A stretch of 64,000 nt of DNA from Actinoallomurus sp963823735 (lineage in GTDB: Bacteria; Actinomycetota; Actinomycetes; Streptosporangiales; Streptosporangiaceae). This document shows positions 26,048-35,633 of this stretch, piece by piece. Below the pieces are notes generated by a model. The model was given only the letters and a program-made list of their open reading frames with translations, made no database searches and was not told the origin of the DNA. The stretch covers positions 2,976,001 to 3,040,000 of the forward strand of contig CAWGMO010000002.1 in assembly GCA_963823735.1 (NCBI GenBank). The letters run 5' to 3'. Both the position numbers and the translations under genes were made by a program. How positions within the stretch are numbered: position 1 is the stretch's first letter; every line of letters begins with the position of its first letter.

Positions 26048-27572
26048 TCACATGGGTTCCAGTTCGTTCTCGGCCGCCGTACGGCGCGGGCCGTCGAACC
26101 ACTTGTGCGCCGACAGCACCCACCAGCCGCCGACGAGGACGAGCACGGCGAAGACCGCGATCGGCGCGTAGTTCACGCGCGGTCCAGTCGAACGCCTTGT
26201 TGCCCGGTACGCCGGCCGGGGCGATCGGCAGGATGAAGTAGATCGAGATCACCACGATCTCGATCACCGCGATCCAGCCGAGCACCTTGTACTTGCTGCC
26301 CAGCGTCCAGGGCCCCGGCTGGAACCGGTCGCCCATCCGCAGCCGCAGGTAGATCGGGATGAGGAAGGCCAGGTAGAGGCCGATCACCGCGATCGAGACG
26401 ACGGCGTAGAAGGCGGTGGGCGTCCCGGTCGGGCTCTTGTAGAGGGCCGGCAGGGTCAGCACGAGCGCGGCGACGGTGCCCATGATGATCGCGTTCACCG
26501 GCGTGCGGTTGCGGTTGACCTTCGACCACAGCTTCCAGCCGGGGATGCCGCCGTCGCGCGAGAAGGCGTACGTCATGCGGGACATGCTCGTGACGCAGCT
26601 CATGCCGCAGTAGAACTGGCCGATCACCGAGATCGCGATGACGATCTTGGCGAGGGCCGGGCTCAGCGCGCTGGTGAAGATCGCCGGGGCGAAGCCCGCC
26701 GCGGCGTTGATGCCCTTCACGTCGGTGGCGGCGAACAGGAAGGACAGCAGCAGGATCCAGCCGCCGACCGCCGAGTAGAAGATGGACCGCCACAGGCCCT
26801 TGGCGGCCGACATGGCCGCGCCCTTGGTCTCCTCGGACACGTGGGCGCAGGCGTCGAACCCGGTGATCGTGTACTGCGTCAGCAGGAAGCCGAGGGGCAG
26901 CACGTAGAACCAGTAGGTGCCGCCGGAGAACCCGGAGTTGTTGATCCGCTCGGTGAAGACGAACTTCAGGCTCTGGTGGGAGTCCGGCCCGAAGATCAGG
27001 ATCAGCACGATCACGGCGACACCGAAGACGTGCCACCAGACCGAGATGTTCTGCAGGAGCGCGACGAGCCGGTGCCCGAAGACGTTGATCAGCGCGTGCA
27101 GGACCAGCACGATCAGGAACAGCAGGAAGACGAACGACAGGCCGCCGTCCCAGCCCTTGTGCAGCATGCCGAGCAGCACGTTGAGGAAGGTCGCGCAGCC
27201 GTAGTCGACCGACGCCGTGACGGCGACGAGGCCGATCAGGTTGAGCCACCCGGTGAACCAGCCGTGCACCGGCTTGCCCATCGTCGCGGCCCACCAGTAG
27301 ATGCCGCCGGCCGTCGGGTAGGCCGAGACCAGCTCGGACATGCAGAACCCGATGATCAGGATGAACCCCGCGATGAGCGGCCAGCCCCAGGTGATGGCGA
27401 CCGGCCCGCCGTTGTTCCACGCCTGGCCGAACGTCGTGAAACAGCCGGCGAGGATCGAGATGATGGAGAAGGAGATCGCGAAGTTGGAGAACCCGCTCCA
27501 GGAGCGGTCGAGCTCCTGCGTGTAGCCGAGTTCGGCGAGTCTCTTGGCGTCATGGTCGAGATCGTTGGCCAT
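26048..27572 (-). CDS. APC-superfamily amino acid/amine permease, C-terminal frameshift
   Basis: About 507 residues once corrected. Twelve membrane helices are visible, with family features LDRSWSGFSNFAISFSIISI near the start and GFDACAHVSEETKGA (about 245). Start ATG 27572 after GAGGAG. The frame is lost near 26178 (plus strand): the long frame runs on as ARELRADRGLRRARP. Removing one base gives DWTAVNYAPIAVFAVLVLVGG then WWVLSAHKWFDGPRRTAAE and a stop at 26048, an ordinary last helix and tail. This probably imports the amine or amino acid used by the neighbouring pathway. It lies between the kinase and FadR genes on the same strand. Confidence 0.88.
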
Positions 27573-27633
27573 CAAGGCTCCTCGATGGTGGCGTGGGTCG
27601 GGGGTCGGACCGCACGGCCGGGCCGTACGCCGT

Positions 27634-28569
27634 TCAGGGGGTGCCTCCGCGTGCGACGCGGCCGATCAGACGGCCGAGATCGGGGTCACGGAGGTCACGG
27701 AGCGCCTGGTCCCACTTGTCGGCGGCCTCGGCGTCGTAGTCGAAGGTGGCGTCGGCCGCCCGCTCGGCGAGCAGGCCGTGGTGGATCGCGAACCACAGCG
27801 TCCAGGTGAAATTGGAGGCCAGCAGGTAGAGGCGTACGCGCGCGAGCAGCGCGTCCGACATCGACGCGCCGAAGTACGCCGAGGCCAGCGCCTCGACGCG
27901 GGCGGGCTCGAAGTCGGCCTCGGCGGCGATGTCGCCGAGCTCGAAGGCCGGGTCGTTCATGCCGGAGAGCTGGTAGTCGACGATCCGGATGTCGCGCCCG
28001 TCGTCGATGAAGTTCTCGGGCAGCAGGTCGTTGTGGCACGGGACGGCGGGCAGGGGCGCGGCGGTCACCGCCGCCTCGATGGCGGCCATGACCGGCAGGT
28101 GGTCGGCGTAGCCGTCGGGGACCGGCAGGTCGTGGCGGCGGCACCGGTCCAGGAGATCCTCGGCCTTGCGGAAGATGTCGAACTCGCAGGCGAACGGCAC
28201 CGGTGAGGCGTGCAGCCGCCGGCAGGCCTGCGCGATCCGCGTGATCGTCTCCGGGCGGCGCACCCGCTCCTGGCAGAGCGTCTCGCCGTCGATGTACTCC
28301 AGCACGAGGACCTCGCCGGCGACGTGCACGACGGCGGGGCCCACGCCCGTGCGCGCCGCGCGCACGGTGTTCTCGATCTCCAGGTGGGTCGGGATGCCGA
28401 GGCCCGCCTCGCTGACGGCCGGGTCGAGGACGCGCACGACGTACGGCGAGCCGCCCGCGTCGACGCGGAGCACGCGGTGGCTGAGGCCGCCCTTCAGCGT
28501 GGTGCACGCGAAGTCGCCGCCAGGGGCGATCCCGGCCTGCGCCATGATCTCCGCCACGCCAAGCGCCAT
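27634..28569 (-). CDS. Choline/ethanolamine kinase-like aminoglycoside phosphotransferase-fold protein
   Basis: A 311-residue APH-fold kinase. N-lobe with LKGGLSHRVLRVDAGG (about residues 25-40) and LVLEYIDGETLCQE; catalytic loop VPCHNDLLPENFI (about 190-203) and metal-binding IRIVDYQLSGMNDPAFELGD (about 210-230), the pattern of choline and ethanolamine kinases rather than antibiotic-resistance enzymes. It would phosphorylate a small hydroxylated amine in the cytoplasm. First gene of the minus-strand operon and divergent from the catabolic operon. Start ATG 28569. Confidence 0.85.
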   Translation of the reverse strand: MALGVAEIMAQAGIAPGGDFACTTLKGGLSHRVLRVDAGGSPYVVRVLDPAVSEAGLGIPTHLEIENTVRAARTGVGPAVVHVAGEVLVLEYIDGETLCQERVRRPETITRIAQACRRLHASPVPFACEFDIFRKAEDLLDRCRRHDLPVPDGYADHLPVMAAIEAAVTAAPLPAVPCHNDLLPENFIDDGRDIRIVDYQLSGMNDPAFELGDIAAEADFEPARVEALASAYFGASMSDALLARVRLYLLASNFTWTLWFAIHHGLLAERAADATFDYDAEAADKWDQALRDLRDPDLGRLIGRVARGGTP

Positions 28570-28733
28570 GGTCCGTCCAACGGTGGTGCGGTGGCGGCGT
28601 GGTGGGCTTGGACTGCCCTTAACCCATTCGAAATCCGAGGGTTGCCTTGTCGCCAGTGTTGTTCCGGAAGTCTGGGAGCGGCGAAGCCTCACGTCAAGAG
28701 CTGCCTAGAACTTAGTTCGGCCGACCTTTTCGT

Positions 28734-28752
28734 CTTTTGGTATGCCCAAAAG
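28734..28752. promoter_or_regulatory. Palindromic operator CTTTTGG-N5-CCAAAAG
   Basis: A perfect 7-bp inverted repeat, CTTTTGG-TATGC-CCAAAAG, 18 bp upstream of the GntR start, in an AT-richer intergenic stretch (28570-28770) between the two divergent operons. The position suits autorepression by the GntR/UTRA protein, with possible control of the divergent kinase operon. Which protein binds it is inference. Confidence 0.6.
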
Positions 28753-28770
28753 GATGTTACAAATCGGCGT

Positions 28771-29529
28771 ATGGCGGACAGTGCCGTGCAGGCCGACGAC
28801 TCGCTCCGCCGCAAGGCCTGGGAGGGCGTCGCGGACGCGATACGCAAGGGCGGCTACCGCCCCGGCGATCGGCTGCCGCCCGAACGCGAGCTGGCCGGGC
28901 GGCTGGACGTGAGCCGGTCCACGCTGCGGCTCGCGCTGCACGACCTGGAGCGGGCAGGCACCGTCATACGCCGGCCGGGCCGCGGCGGCGGCACCTTCGT
29001 CGCCTCACCCAGGATCGAACGCGATCTCGGCAGCTTCGCCGGCCTCGGCGAGTACATCCGCCGGCAGGGCCTGGTCGCGGGCGCACGCGTGCTCGCGGTG
29101 GCGCTGACGCGGGCCGAGGCGCCGGTGGCGGCGGCCCTGCGGCTCGGTACGGGCGAGGCGGTCGTCGCCGTCACACGGGTACGCCTCGCCGACGGCGACC
29201 CGATCGCGCTCGAACGCTCCTGGTTCCCGGCCGCCCGCTTCCCCGGGCTGGCCGAGCAGGCGCTGGGCGGGTCGCTGTACGAGCTGCTGCGCGACCGGTA
29301 CGGCGACGCGCCGGAGCGCGCGGTCGAGCGGATCGAGCCGGTCGCCGCCGAGGACGAGACGGCGTCCCTGCTCGACGTCGAACCGGGCACGCCGCTGCTG
29401 TCCGTGGAGCGCGTGGCCTACAACCGGGCCGGCGACCCCGTCGAGCACGCGCGCGACCTGTTCCGCGGCGACCGTACGCGCGTCGTCGTCTGGACCTCTC
29501 CCGACGACCCCGCGGAGGACCGGCCGTGA
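28771..29529 (+). CDS. GntR-family regulator with UTRA (HutC-type) domain
   Basis: A 252-residue regulator. Winged helix-turn-helix about residues 10-78 (GDRLPPERELAGRLDVSRSTLR; GRGGGTFVASP), then a UTRA ligand domain about 95-245 with TRVRLADGDPIALERSWFP and a typical end (ARDLFRGDRTRVVVWT). UTRA domains bind small effectors such as amino acids or sugars. Its stop overlaps the GTG start of the flavoprotein gene, so regulator and first enzyme are coupled. A palindrome lies just upstream at 28734-28752. Confidence 0.92.
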   Translation: MADSAVQADDSLRRKAWEGVADAIRKGGYRPGDRLPPERELAGRLDVSRSTLRLALHDLERAGTVIRRPGRGGGTFVASPRIERDLGSFAGLGEYIRRQGLVAGARVLAVALTRAEAPVAAALRLGTGEAVVAVTRVRLADGDPIALERSWFPAARFPGLAEQALGGSLYELLRDRYGDAPERAVERIEPVAAEDETASLLDVEPGTPLLSVERVAYNRAGDPVEHARDLFRGDRTRVVVWTSPDDPAEDRP

Positions 29530-31964
29530 ACCTTCCCGAACGCGCACGCGTCGTCGTGGTCGGCGGTGGCGTCGGCGGCACCAGCGTCGCCTACCACCTG
29601 GCCGAGCGCGGCGAACGCGACGTCGTCCTGCTCGACCGCGCCGAGCTGACGAGCGGCTCGACGTTCCACTCGGCGGGCCTGGTCGGGCAGCTTCGGTCCG
29701 ACCCGACGCTGACCCGGATGAACATGTACTCCGTCGAGCTGTACCGCAGGCTCCAGGAGGGCGAGCACCCGCCTGGCTGGGTCGAGTGCGGCGGCATCCG
29801 GCTGGCCTGCACGCCGGAGCGCATGGAGGAGACGCGCCGCCAGATCGGCTGGGCGCGCACGTACGGGCTGCCGCTGGAGGAGATCTCCGCGGACGAGGCG
29901 AAGCGGATGTTCCCGCTGATGAGCACCGAGGGCGTGCTCGGCGCGGCGTACCTGCGCACCGACGGCTACGTCGACCCGTCGCAGCTGACGCTGGCGCTCG
30001 CCGCCGGTGCGCGCGCGGGCGGCACCCGGATCCTGACGCGTACGCGGGTGCTCGGCGTCGAGGTCGCGAACGGGCGGGTCACCGGCGTGCGTACGGACCG
30101 CGGCGACATCGAGGCCGAGGTCGTGGTCGACTGCGGCGGGATGTTCGCGGCCGAGATCGGGCGGATGGCCGGCGTGCGCGTGCCGGTCGTGCCGATGTCG
30201 CACCAATATCTGGTCACCGAGCCGCTGCGGGAGCGCGACGGCGTACGCCTGCCGACGCTGCGCGACCCCGACAACCTCGTGTACTTCCGCGAGGAGGTCG
30301 ACGGCCTGCTCATGGGCGGGTACGAGCGCCGGTCCGCCGCCTGGGCGCTGGACGCGACCGCGCGGGACGCCGTCCCCGCCGACTTCAACGGGCGGCTGCT
30401 CCCCGAGGACTGGGACCGGTTCGAGGAGATCGCCGCCAACTCGCGGCTCCGCGTCCCGCTGATGGCCGACGCCGGCATCCGCAAGATCATCAACGGCCCG
30501 GAGGCGTTCACGCCGGACAACGAGTTCTGCCTCGGCGAGACGGAGGTCGCGGGCTTCTTCGTCGCGGCGGGGTTCTGCGCGCACGGCATCGCGGGCGCGG
30601 GCGGGATCGGGCGGCTGATGGCCGGGTGGATCGTCGACGGCGAGCCGGACATGGACGTCTGGCACATGGACGTCCGGCGGTTCGGCCGGCACTACCGGTC
30701 CCCGTCGTACACGCTGAAGCGCACCGTCGAGAACTACGAGACCTACTACGACATCCCCTACCCGGACCGCGAGCGCGCCGCGGGCCGCCCGCTGCGGGTC
30801 TCCCCCGCGTACGGCATGCACGTGGCGCTGGGCGCGGTGTTCGGCGAGAAGGCGGGCTGGGAGCGCGTCGACTACTACGCCTCGAACGCCGCGAACGGCG
30901 ACGAGACCGTACGCCCGAGCGGCTGGGCCGGGCGGCGCTGGTCCCCCGCGATCGGCGCCGAGCACGCCGCGGCGCGCGAGTCGGCGGCGCTGTTCGACGA
31001 GTCGTCCTTCTCCAAGATCGAGGTCACGGGCGCGGGGGCCGCGGCGCTGCTGGAGTGGCTCTGCGACAACGAGGTCGCGCGCGAGGTCGGCGCGGTGACG
31101 TACACGCAGTGCCTCAACGCGCGCGGCGGCATCGAGTGCGACTTCACCGTCACGCGCACCGCCGAGGACGCCTTCCTGGTGGTCACCGGCACCGCGTTCG
31201 GCATCCGTGACCTGGAGTGGATCCGGCGGCACGCCCCGGACGACGGCTCGGTGCGCGTCGCGGACGTCACCGGGCAGTACGCCTGCTTCGCCCTGTGGGG
31301 CCCGCGCTCGCGCGAAGTCCTGGCGCCGCTGACGCCGGACGGCCTCGGCAACGACGACTTCCCGTACCTGACCTCGCGCGAGATCACCGTCGGCGACGTT
31401 CCGGTGCGCGCGCTGCGCGTGACCTTCGCCGGCGAGCTGGGCTGGGAGCTGTACTGCTCCAGCGAGTACGGCGCGGCGCTGTGGCGGACCCTGACCGGCA
31501 CCGGCGAGGTCGTCCCCGGCGGCTACCTCGCGATCGACAGCCTCCGGCTGGAGAAGGGGTACCGGGTCTGGGGTTCGGACCTGTCGCCGGACGTCACCCC
31601 GTACGAGGCGGGCCTCGGGTTCTGCGTACGGCTCGGCAAGCCCGGCGGGTTCCTCGGCCGGGACGCGCTGGTCGCCGCCAGGGAGCGCGGGCTCACGCGG
31701 CGGCTGCGCTGCCTGACCCTCGACGACCCGCGCGCGGTGTGCCTGGGCAACGAGCCGGTACGCGTGGGCGGGACCGTGTCCGGCCGGGTCACCTCGGGCG
31801 GGTACGGTCACACCGTCGGACGGTCCATCGCCTACGCGTACCTCCCCGTGGAGTCCGCCGAGGCGGGCACCCGGGTCGAGGTGGAGATCTTCGGCGAGTG
31901 GGTGCCCGGGGTGGTCGCCCGCGAGCCCTTGCACGATCCTGAAGGCGCCCGCGTCAGGACCTGA
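29526..31964 (+). CDS. FAD oxidoreductase fused to GcvT domain (dimethylglycine/sarcosine dehydrogenase-like)
   Basis: An 812-residue two-module enzyme, starting at the GTG overlapping the regulator stop. Module 1 (about residues 1-430) is a DAO-type flavoprotein: VVVVGGGVGGTSVAYHL, and TFHSAG whose histidine is placed like the covalent-FAD histidine of dimethylglycine dehydrogenases. Module 2 (about 440-812) is an aminomethyltransferase/GcvT fold (RESAALFDESSFSKIEVTG; RRLRCLTLDD). Such enzymes oxidise N-methyl amines and pass the one-carbon unit to tetrahydrofolate. In the adjoining glutamylation pathway it takes the place of a PuuB-like oxidase, which suggests an N-methylated or glutamylated amine as substrate (inference). 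Confidence 0.9.
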   Translation: MNLPERARVVVVGGGVGGTSVAYHLAERGERDVVLLDRAELTSGSTFHSAGLVGQLRSDPTLTRMNMYSVELYRRLQEGEHPPGWVECGGIRLACTPERMEETRRQIGWARTYGLPLEEISADEAKRMFPLMSTEGVLGAAYLRTDGYVDPSQLTLALAAGARAGGTRILTRTRVLGVEVANGRVTGVRTDRGDIEAEVVVDCGGMFAAEIGRMAGVRVPVVPMSHQYLVTEPLRERDGVRLPTLRDPDNLVYFREEVDGLLMGGYERRSAAWALDATARDAVPADFNGRLLPEDWDRFEEIAANSRLRVPLMADAGIRKIINGPEAFTPDNEFCLGETEVAGFFVAAGFCAHGIAGAGGIGRLMAGWIVDGEPDMDVWHMDVRRFGRHYRSPSYTLKRTVENYETYYDIPYPDRERAAGRPLRVSPAYGMHVALGAVFGEKAGWERVDYYASNAANGDETVRPSGWAGRRWSPAIGAEHAAARESAALFDESSFSKIEVTGAGAAALLEWLCDNEVAREVGAVTYTQCLNARGGIECDFTVTRTAEDAFLVVTGTAFGIRDLEWIRRHAPDDGSVRVADVTGQYACFALWGPRSREVLAPLTPDGLGNDDFPYLTSREITVGDVPVRALRVTFAGELGWELYCSSEYGAALWRTLTGTGEVVPGGYLAIDSLRLEKGYRVWGSDLSPDVTPYEAGLGFCVRLGKPGGFLGRDALVAARERGLTRRLRCLTLDDPRAVCLGNEPVRVGGTVSGRVTSGGYGHTVGRSIAYAYLPVESAEAGTRVEVEIFGEWVPGVVAREPLHDPEGARVRT

Positions 31965-31976
31965 CGCGCCGAAGTA

Positions 31977-32005
31977 TTGACATCACACAGCTCAGCCCTC
32001 TCAAT
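31977..32005 (+). promoter_or_regulatory. Possible promoter before the glutamine synthetase-like gene
   Basis: A perfect TTGACA at 31977-31982, followed 17 bp later by CTCAAT, a weak -10 match, in the 108-bp gap between the flavoprotein stop and the glutamine synthetase-like start. It could give a second transcript beginning at that gene. The evidence is only the -35 box and position. Confidence 0.35.
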
Positions 32006-32072
32006 GGTCGAAAAACAAACCATTGCCGCCCCGGGCCTCCACGGTCCGGTCGTCCCCCGGAAAGAGCGCATC

Positions 32073-33437
32073 GTGGCGAACCGAGGTCTGCTCACCCTGG
32101 AGCAGCTACAGGGCGAGATCGACGCGGACCGGATCGACACGGTCCTCGTCGTCATCACCGACATGCAGGGGCGGCTTCAGGGCAAGCGCCTCTCCGCCCG
32201 GTTCTTCATGGAAGAGGTCGCCTCGCACGGCTCGGAGGGCTGCAACTACCTCCTCGCGGTCGACATCGACATGAACACCGTCGAGGGCTACGCCATGTCC
32301 TCGTGGGAGCGCGGCTACGGCGACTTCGTCATGCGGCCGGACATGAGCACGCTGCGTCGCGTGCCCTGGCACGAGGGCACCGCGCTGGTCTTCGCCGACC
32401 TCGTCTGGGAGGACGGCTCGGACGTCGTCGCGTCCCCCCGCCAGATCCTGCGCCGCCAGCTCGACCGGCTCACCGAGCGCGGGCTGACGGCCTACGTCGG
32501 CACGGAGCTGGAGTTCCTCGTCTTCCAGGACTCCTACGAAGAGGCGTGGAACCGCCGCTACCAGGGCCTGACCCCGGCGAACCAGTACAACGTCGACTAC
32601 TCGATCATCGGCACGTCGCGCGTCGAGCCGCTCCTGCGCCGGATCCGCAACTCGATGGACGGCGCCGGGATGTACGTCGAGTCGGCCAAGGGCGAGTGCA
32701 ACCTCGGCCAGCACGAGATCGCCTTCCGGTACTCCGACGCGCTGACCACGTGCGACAACCACGTCCTCTACAAGACCGGCTCGAAGGAGATCGCCGCCCA
32801 GGAGGGCATGTCGATCACCTTCATGGCCAAGCCGAACGAGCGTGAGGGCAACTCCTGCCACATCCACATCTCGCTGCGGGCCGACGACGGCACGCCGGTG
32901 ATGTCCGGTGACGGGCCGAACGGCCTGTCGCCGATGGGCGAGCACTTCATCGCCGGCCAGCTCGCCTGCATGCGCGACTTCACGCTGATGTTCGCGCCCA
33001 CGATCAACTCCTACAAGCGGTACGCCCCCGGCTCGTTCGCCCCGACCGCGATCAAGTGGGGCATCGACAACCGCACCTGCGCGCTGCGGCTCGTCGGCGG
33101 CTCCGGGCAGTCCCTGCGCATCGAGAACCGCGTCCCGGGCGGCGACGTCAACCCGCACCTGGCCGTGGCCGCGCTCGTCGCCGCCGGCCTGCACGGCATC
33201 GACAACGAGCTGACCCTGGAGGAGGCGTACGGCGGCAACGCCTACGACTCCGGCGCCGACCAGGTACGGCCGACGCTCCGCGCGGCGCATGAGGACTGGA
33301 AGGCCAGCGACCTCGCCCGCGAGACGTTCGGCGAGGAGGTCGTGGACCACTACGCGAACAACGCCCGCGTCGAGCTCGACGCCTTCGACCGCGCGGTGAC
33401 CGACTGGGAGATGTTCCGCGGCTTCGAGCGCATCTGA
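32073..33437 (+). CDS. Glutamine synthetase-like gamma-glutamyl-amine ligase (PuuA/GlnA3-type)
   Basis: A 454-residue glutamine-synthetase-fold enzyme: VVITDMQGRLQGKR near the start, metal site GTELEFLVF (about 144-152), ESAKGECNLGQHEI (about 208-221), SCHIHISL (about 265) and FAPTAIKWGIDNRTCALRLV (about 318-340). The sequence and neighbours (aldehyde dehydrogenase, class-I amidotransferase hydrolases) fit gamma-glutamylpolyamine, gamma-glutamylethanolamide or related ligases rather than ammonia-assimilating GlnA. It would couple glutamate to an amine with ATP. GTG 32073 is preferred because of the AAAGAG ribosome site; an in-frame ATG at 31977 overlaps the promoter candidate. Confidence 0.9.
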   Translation: MANRGLLTLEQLQGEIDADRIDTVLVVITDMQGRLQGKRLSARFFMEEVASHGSEGCNYLLAVDIDMNTVEGYAMSSWERGYGDFVMRPDMSTLRRVPWHEGTALVFADLVWEDGSDVVASPRQILRRQLDRLTERGLTAYVGTELEFLVFQDSYEEAWNRRYQGLTPANQYNVDYSIIGTSRVEPLLRRIRNSMDGAGMYVESAKGECNLGQHEIAFRYSDALTTCDNHVLYKTGSKEIAAQEGMSITFMAKPNEREGNSCHIHISLRADDGTPVMSGDGPNGLSPMGEHFIAGQLACMRDFTLMFAPTINSYKRYAPGSFAPTAIKWGIDNRTCALRLVGGSGQSLRIENRVPGGDVNPHLAVAALVAAGLHGIDNELTLEEAYGGNAYDSGADQVRPTLRAAHEDWKASDLARETFGEEVVDHYANNARVELDAFDRAVTDWEMFRGFERI

Positions 33438-33467
33438 GCCCCCGCCCCCACACACCGAGGGAGAACC

Positions 33468-34835
33468 TTGCCTGACTACAAGGTGATCAATCCGGCGACG
33501 GAGGAGGTCGTCGAGGCCGTCCCCATGGCGAGCGCCGAGGACGTCGACGCCGCGGTCGCGCGCGCCTCCGCGGCGTACGCGACCTGGCGGAACGTCGCGC
33601 CCGGCGACCGGGCACGGCTCCTGCGCGCCTTCGCGGGCAAGATCGACGACAACATCGACGAGCTCGCCGACACCGAGGTCGTGGCGGCCGGGCACCCGCT
33701 CGGCCAGGCCCGCTGGGAGGCCGGGAACGTCCGCGACGTGCTGATGTACTACTCGGCGGCGCCCGAGCGGCTGTTCGGGCGGCAGATCCCGGTGCCGGGC
33801 GGCCTCGACGTGACGTTCCAGGAGCCTCTGGGCGTCGTGGGCGTCATCGTCCCGTGGAACTTCCCGATGCCCGTCATGGGCTGGGGCATGGCGCCGGCGC
33901 TCGCCGCCGGCAACACGGTGATCGTCAAGCCCGCGGAGCTGACCCCGCTGACCGCGCGCCGCATCGGCGAGCTGGCCCTGGAGGCCGGCATCCCGGAGGG
34001 CGTGCTCCAGGTCCTTCCCGGCGAGGGCCCGGTGGCCGGCCGGCGGCTCGTCGAGCACCCGGACGTCCGCAAGATCGTCTTCACCGGCTCCACGCGCGTC
34101 GGCCGCGAGATCATGACGGCCTGCGCGGACGGCGTGAAACGCCTCACGCTGGAGCTCGGCGGCAAGAACGCCAACATCGTCTTCGCCGACGCCGACCTGG
34201 AGAAGGCCGCCGCCACGGCGCCGTACGCGGTCTTCGACAACGCCGGGCAGGACTGCTGCGCCCGGTCGCGGATCCTCGTGCAGCGCAGCGCGTACGACCG
34301 GTTCATGGAGCTGCTGGAGCCCGCCGTGCGCGGCGTGCGCGTGGGCGACCCGCACGCCGAGGAGACCGAGGTCGGGCCGCTGATCAGCGCGGCGCACCGG
34401 GAGAAGGTCCGCGGCTACGTCGGCGACGACGTCGCGTTCCGCGGCGAGTGCCCCGACGGGCCCGGCTTCTGGTTCCCGCCGACCGTGCTCACGGCCGCGG
34501 ACGAGCCCGATGAGGCGTTCCGGCGCGCCTGGGACGAAGAGGTCTTCGGCCCGGTCGTGAGCGTGCTGCCCTTCGACGACGAGGCCGACGCCGTACGGAT
34601 CGCCAACGACACGGCGTACGGCCTGTCCGGGTCGATCTGGACCCGTGACGTCGGCCGCGCGCTGCGGCTGGCCCGCGCGGTCGAGGCCGGGAATCTATCC
34701 ATCAACTCACACTCCGCCGTGCGTTACTGGACACCGTTCGGCGGGTTCAAGCAGTCCGGGTTCGGCCGCGAGCTGGGGCCGGACGCCCTCGGTGCCTTCA
34801 CCGAGACCAAGAACGTCTTCATTGCAACAGACTGA
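33468..34835 (+). CDS. Aldehyde dehydrogenase (PuuC-like)
   Basis: A 455-residue NAD(P)-dependent aldehyde dehydrogenase. Start TTG 33468 after GAGGGAGAA; the family motif begins immediately (YKVINPATEEVV). Seen: VPWNFPMPV (about 130), KIVFTGSTRVGREI cofactor loop, catalytic glutamate in LTLELGGKN (about 228), catalytic cysteine in NAGQDCCARSR (about 264), and PFGGFKQSGFGRE near the end. By position it would oxidise the aldehyde produced from the glutamylated amine to the acid cleaved by the following hydrolases. Confidence 0.93.
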   Translation: MPDYKVINPATEEVVEAVPMASAEDVDAAVARASAAYATWRNVAPGDRARLLRAFAGKIDDNIDELADTEVVAAGHPLGQARWEAGNVRDVLMYYSAAPERLFGRQIPVPGGLDVTFQEPLGVVGVIVPWNFPMPVMGWGMAPALAAGNTVIVKPAELTPLTARRIGELALEAGIPEGVLQVLPGEGPVAGRRLVEHPDVRKIVFTGSTRVGREIMTACADGVKRLTLELGGKNANIVFADADLEKAAATAPYAVFDNAGQDCCARSRILVQRSAYDRFMELLEPAVRGVRVGDPHAEETEVGPLISAAHREKVRGYVGDDVAFRGECPDGPGFWFPPTVLTAADEPDEAFRRAWDEEVFGPVVSVLPFDDEADAVRIANDTAYGLSGSIWTRDVGRALRLARAVEAGNLSINSHSAVRYWTPFGGFKQSGFGRELGPDALGAFTETKNVFIATD

Positions 34836-34859
34836 CCTCACCACCGATCGGAGGGATCA

Positions 34860-35633
34860 ATGCAACGGTTGCAGGACCGCGTCGCGGTCATCACCGGAGG
34901 TGCCAGCGGCATCGGCCTCGCCACCGCGCGCCGCTTCACCGAGGAGGGCGCGCGCGTCGTCATCGCCGACCTCGACGAGGCCGCCGGAAAGGGTGTCGCC
35001 GAGGAGATCGGCGGCCTGTTCGTCCGTACCGACGTCACGAGCGAGGACGACGTACGCGCCATGTACGCGTTCGCCGATCAGGCGTACGGCTCGGTCGACA
35101 TCGCCTTCAACAACGCCGGCATCTCGCCGCCGGACGACGACTCGATCCTGGAGACCCCCCTCGACGCCTGGCGGCGCGTGCAGGAGGTCAACCTCACCAG
35201 CGTGTACCTGTGCTGCAAGTACGCCATCCCGTACATGCGGGCGCAGGGCAAGGGATCGATCATCAACACGGCGTCGTTCGTCGCGGTCATGGGCGCGGCG
35301 ACGTCGCAGATCTCCTACACCGCCTCCAAGGGCGGCGTGCTCGCGATGTCGCGTGAGCTCGGCGTGCAGTTCGCCCGCGACGGCGTCCGGGTCAACGCGC
35401 TGTGCCCGGGGCCGGTGAACACCCCGCTGCTGCAGGAGCTGTTCGCCAAGGACCCCGAGCGCGCCGCGCGCCGTCTCGTGCACATCCCGATGGGCCGTTT
35501 CGCCGAGGCCACCGAGATCGCCGCCGCCGCGGCGTTCCTGGCCAGCGACGACTCCTCGTTCATGACCGCCTCGGAGTTCCTGGTCGACGGCGGGATCTCG
35601 GGCGCCTACGTGACACCGGTCGGTGGTACGTGA
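34860..35633 (+). CDS. Short-chain dehydrogenase/reductase
   Basis: A 257-residue classical SDR. Cofactor motif TGGASGIGLA (about residues 12-21), acidic residue after beta-2 (VIADLDE, favouring NAD), NNAG (about 85), serine region NTASFVAVMG, catalytic YTASKGG (about 155-161) and GPVNTPLL. It oxidises or reduces an alcohol/ketone of unknown identity. Preceded by a strong CGGAGGGAT ribosome site, and the last codons overlap the next gene's GTG. A dehydrogenase between the aldehyde dehydrogenase and hydrolases suggests the amine carries or gains a hydroxyl group (inference). Confidence 0.93.
   Translation: MQRLQDRVAVITGGASGIGLATARRFTEEGARVVIADLDEAAGKGVAEEIGGLFVRTDVTSEDDVRAMYAFADQAYGSVDIAFNNAGISPPDDDSILETPLDAWRRVQEVNLTSVYLCCKYAIPYMRAQGKGSIINTASFVAVMGAATSQISYTASKGGVLAMSRELGVQFARDGVRVNALCPGPVNTPLLQELFAKDPERAARRLVHIPMGRFAEATEIAAAAAFLASDDSSFMTASEFLVDGGISGAYVTPVGGT

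Noticed and set aside
29418..34397. Very long open frames antisense to the flavoprotein and glutamine synthetase genes (over 750 residues each)
   Set aside because: In GC-rich DNA the antisense frame of a real gene is often open; their translations are Arg/Val/Asp/Gly-rich with no recognisable family, and the sense genes are unambiguous.
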